NCBI RefSeq assembly: GCF_943912385.1
Contig: NZ_CALTTY010000018.1
Location: 1-25,846, forward strand
Direction of reading: 5' to 3'
DNA length: 25,846 nt
Origin: an uncultured Anaerococcus sp.
GTDB taxonomy: Bacteria; Bacillota; Clostridia; Tissierellales; Peptoniphilaceae
Under the pieces are notes generated by a model. That model was not told where the DNA came from, did no database searches, and saw nothing but the letters and a program-made list of their open reading frames with translations. This document shows positions 24,598 to 25,846 of the stretch, in pieces. A program made the position numbers and the translations under genes. Within the stretch, counting starts at the first letter, position 1. Every line of letters starts with the position of its first letter.

Positions 24598-24631
24598 AAC
24601 GGCTATGAGCTTAATGCTCATAGCCGTTTTT
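24598..24631 (+). terminator. Strong Rho-independent terminator
   Basis: Thirteen-pair perfect stem AACGGCTATGAGC / GCTCATAGCCGTT, five-base loop, T5. It closes the aldehyde dehydrogenase/decayed gene unit and borders the IS element. Confidence 0.9.
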
Positions 24632-24652
24632 GCGGGTCTGTAAATAATTTTG

Positions 24653-24700
24653 TGTATCAACCTAAATCCTGACACAAGGGTAAGGGTTGATACATTTTTT
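24653..24700 (+). terminator. Hairpin with T-run at the left end of the IS
   Basis: TGTATCAACC (24653-24662) pairs with GGTTGATACA (24685-24694), followed by a run of seven T. It could stop transcription entering the IS from the left. A further TGTATCAA lies at 24703-24710. Confidence 0.5.
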
Positions 24701-24822
24701 TATGTATCAATGTTTGTCCATTCCTATAGGAATAAAGATTGTCTTGATTTTACACAACTTTAATAAACTGTAAAATTTTCATGAAAATTTGCAGCTGGCT
24801 TAATACTAAATTTTTATCTTAA

Positions 24823-25686
24823 TTAAAACCTCCCCTCAAAAAATATTGATAATTGGGATAAGATTTGATCCCAGCCACGGATTCTATAGGTCCGCTTACT
24901 TGATGCTTCTACCATTGCAAGATACAAGCTTTTTTGTAGTGTATAGTCATTTGGAAATATGGTTTTGTTTTTGGTTACTTTTCTTAGTTGCCTATTGAAG
25001 TTTTCTATGGCATTTGTTGTATATATTAGTTTTCTTATTCCTTCTGGATATTTAAAATATGTTGATAATTCTGTCCAGTTATTTTTCCAAGAGCTTACAC
25101 ACATTGGGTATTTTTCACTCCATTTTTCTTCAAAGGCTCCTAAATTTGTTAAGGCTAAGTCTTCTGTTGGTGCTTTGTATACTGCTTTTAGGTCTTTCAT
25201 TAATTTTCTTATATCTTTGTATGACACATACTTAGTTGAGTTTCTTATTTGATGGATTATGCATAATTTCCCCAACAATTTTTGGGTGTATTTCTGCTCT
25301 TGGATATACTGCTTCTATACATTGATATTATCTGATTTTCTATATTTGATATATCTTTTTCAGCTTGTGCCCTATAGGGTATATTTCTTTAATGATTGTG
25401 GTTCAAATGTTCCTTCCCTATCTCTTGGTATGTTTAAATCTATATTTCCATATGATGATCTAACTGTTTTTTAACTTGTACCATTTCTTGTATTAAGGCT
25501 TAGTGGTTTTTCTCCGTATTCATAATCTAAATGCTCATCTAGTTCTGCCTTCAAAAGTTCTTCCATTGTATCGCCTAAAAGGTCTTTTAAAGCTTCCTGA
25601 ATAACTTGTGAACTTTTAGACTGATATTTTTCAATTAACATTTTTGCTATTTTGATTCTTTTTGTCTCTGGTCTTTTTCTTGGCAT
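24823..25686 (-). pseudogene. IS256-family transposase, frameshifted with internal deletion
   Basis: The N-terminus (from 25686) is typical of IS256-family Mutator-type transposases: ETKRIKIAKMLIEKYQ followed by KDLLGDTMEELLKAELDEHL. A stop occurs after RNGTS (25473-25471). Traces then continue: IPRDREGTFEPQS, then in another frame AEKDISNIENQIISMY, then EAVYPRAEI. The C-terminal piece (25278-24823) holds CIIHQIRNSTKYVSYKD, YFKYPEGIRKLIYTTNAIEN and ILSQLSIFFEGRF. The stretch between QIISMY and EAVYPRAEI, over 100 residues in intact relatives, is missing and would contain the first two catalytic acids of the DDE triad. It cannot be active. AGGAGG (25698-25693) precedes its ATG. Confidence 0.85.
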
Positions 25687-25693
25687 AAAAATT

Positions 25694-25729
25694 CCTCCTG
25701 ATTAGTTTTAACTTACCCTAATCAGGAGG
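25694..25729 (-). promoter_or_regulatory. Hairpin covering the transposase ribosome-binding site
   Basis: A perfect 12-base inverted repeat: CCTCCTGATTAG (25694-25705) and CTAATCAGGAGG (25718-25729). In transcripts entering from outside the IS, the outer arm would pair with and hide the AGGAGG of the transposase start, a known way IS elements avoid activation by read-through. Confidence 0.65.
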
Positions 25730-25794
25730 TTTCTATACACAAAATTTTACGGAGTCTCCGCAAATGTCATTTTTTTCTTTATTTATATTAGTTT

Positions 25795-25809
25795 TTGTTC
25801 ATTGAACAA
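25795..25809. repeat. Short dyad TTGTTC-ATT-GAACAA
   Basis: A six-base inverted repeat with a three-base centre in the AT-rich flank beyond the IS; possibly a repressor operator of a gene outside the window. Otherwise I see nothing in 25762-25846. Confidence 0.3.
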
Positions 25810-25846
25810 CAATCTAATTTTTCATTTCCAAAAGATTTTTTATTTT

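Larger units (their letters stand above)
24634..25761 (-). mobile_element. Degenerate IS256-family insertion sequence
   Basis: About 1.1 kb between imperfect terminal inverted repeats. The left end reads GGTCTGTAAATAATTTTGTG (from 24635) then TATCAA. The right end, reversed, reads GGAGACTCCGTAAAATTTTG (from about 25759) then TGTATAG. The shared core is TAAA(TA)ATTTTGTGTAT. The transposase inside is a pseudogene with an internal deletion, which explains a length below the usual 1.3-1.4 kb. I could not identify a target duplication. Confidence 0.75.

Noticed and set aside
24959..25252. Plus-strand hydrophobic open frame within the IS
   Set aside because: Antisense of the transposase C-terminal fragment.
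1..25846. CRISPR array or defence island
   Set aside because: No regularly spaced repeats, cas genes, restriction-modification genes or toxin-antitoxin pair could be recognised.

Overview
This 25.8 kb window is AT-rich chromosomal DNA from a Gram-positive, Firmicutes-type bacterium. Shine-Dalgarno sites are strong (AAGGAG/AGGAGG), intrinsic terminators follow most operons, and there is an MEP-pathway gene, a membrane pyrophosphatase and many proteins typical of anaerobic cocci. My guess is Anaerococcus or a close Peptoniphilaceae relative; this is inference from protein style, not a search.

Layout. 1-1250: 5'-truncated YkvI-like permease with an apparent frameshift near its N-terminus. 1458-2240: CmpB-type membrane protein that seems to start on ATT. 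2488-5199 (minus): large ABC ATPase/FtsX-permease fusion. 5311-6965: methyltransferase followed by a frameshifted, catalytically dead GH13 relative. 7013-9781: tight operon of UDP-glucose dehydrogenase, a barrel-like protein of unknown function and a P1-family (DmpA/NylC-like) peptidase. 10140-11229: lrgAB. 11415-12474: rpsF-ssb-rpsR with a textbook promoter and a likely S6:S18 leader. 12606-14570: K+-dependent membrane pyrophosphatase. 14680-15580: two small genes and GCTAC repeats on the 3' side of a tRNA-Leu(AAG), probably what is left of an integrated element. 15796-20465: ispE-murI-ppx-ppk1 operon. 20693-22082: VanY-like carboxypeptidase and RidA. 22083-22522: gene-free stretch rich in inverted repeats. 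22553-23920: aldehyde dehydrogenase. 23933-24537: decayed membrane-protein gene. 24634-25761: degenerate IS256-family element.

Working together: the pyrophosphatase, Ppx and Ppk1 form a neighbourhood for phosphate-bond energy. Ugd, MurI, the VanY-like protein and LrgAB all touch the cell envelope. I found no CRISPR array, no complete prophage and no clear defence system. The best candidates for something undescribed are the structured RNA/attenuator region at 22083-22360, the inactivated GH13 relative, and the barrel protein coupled to the P1 peptidase.
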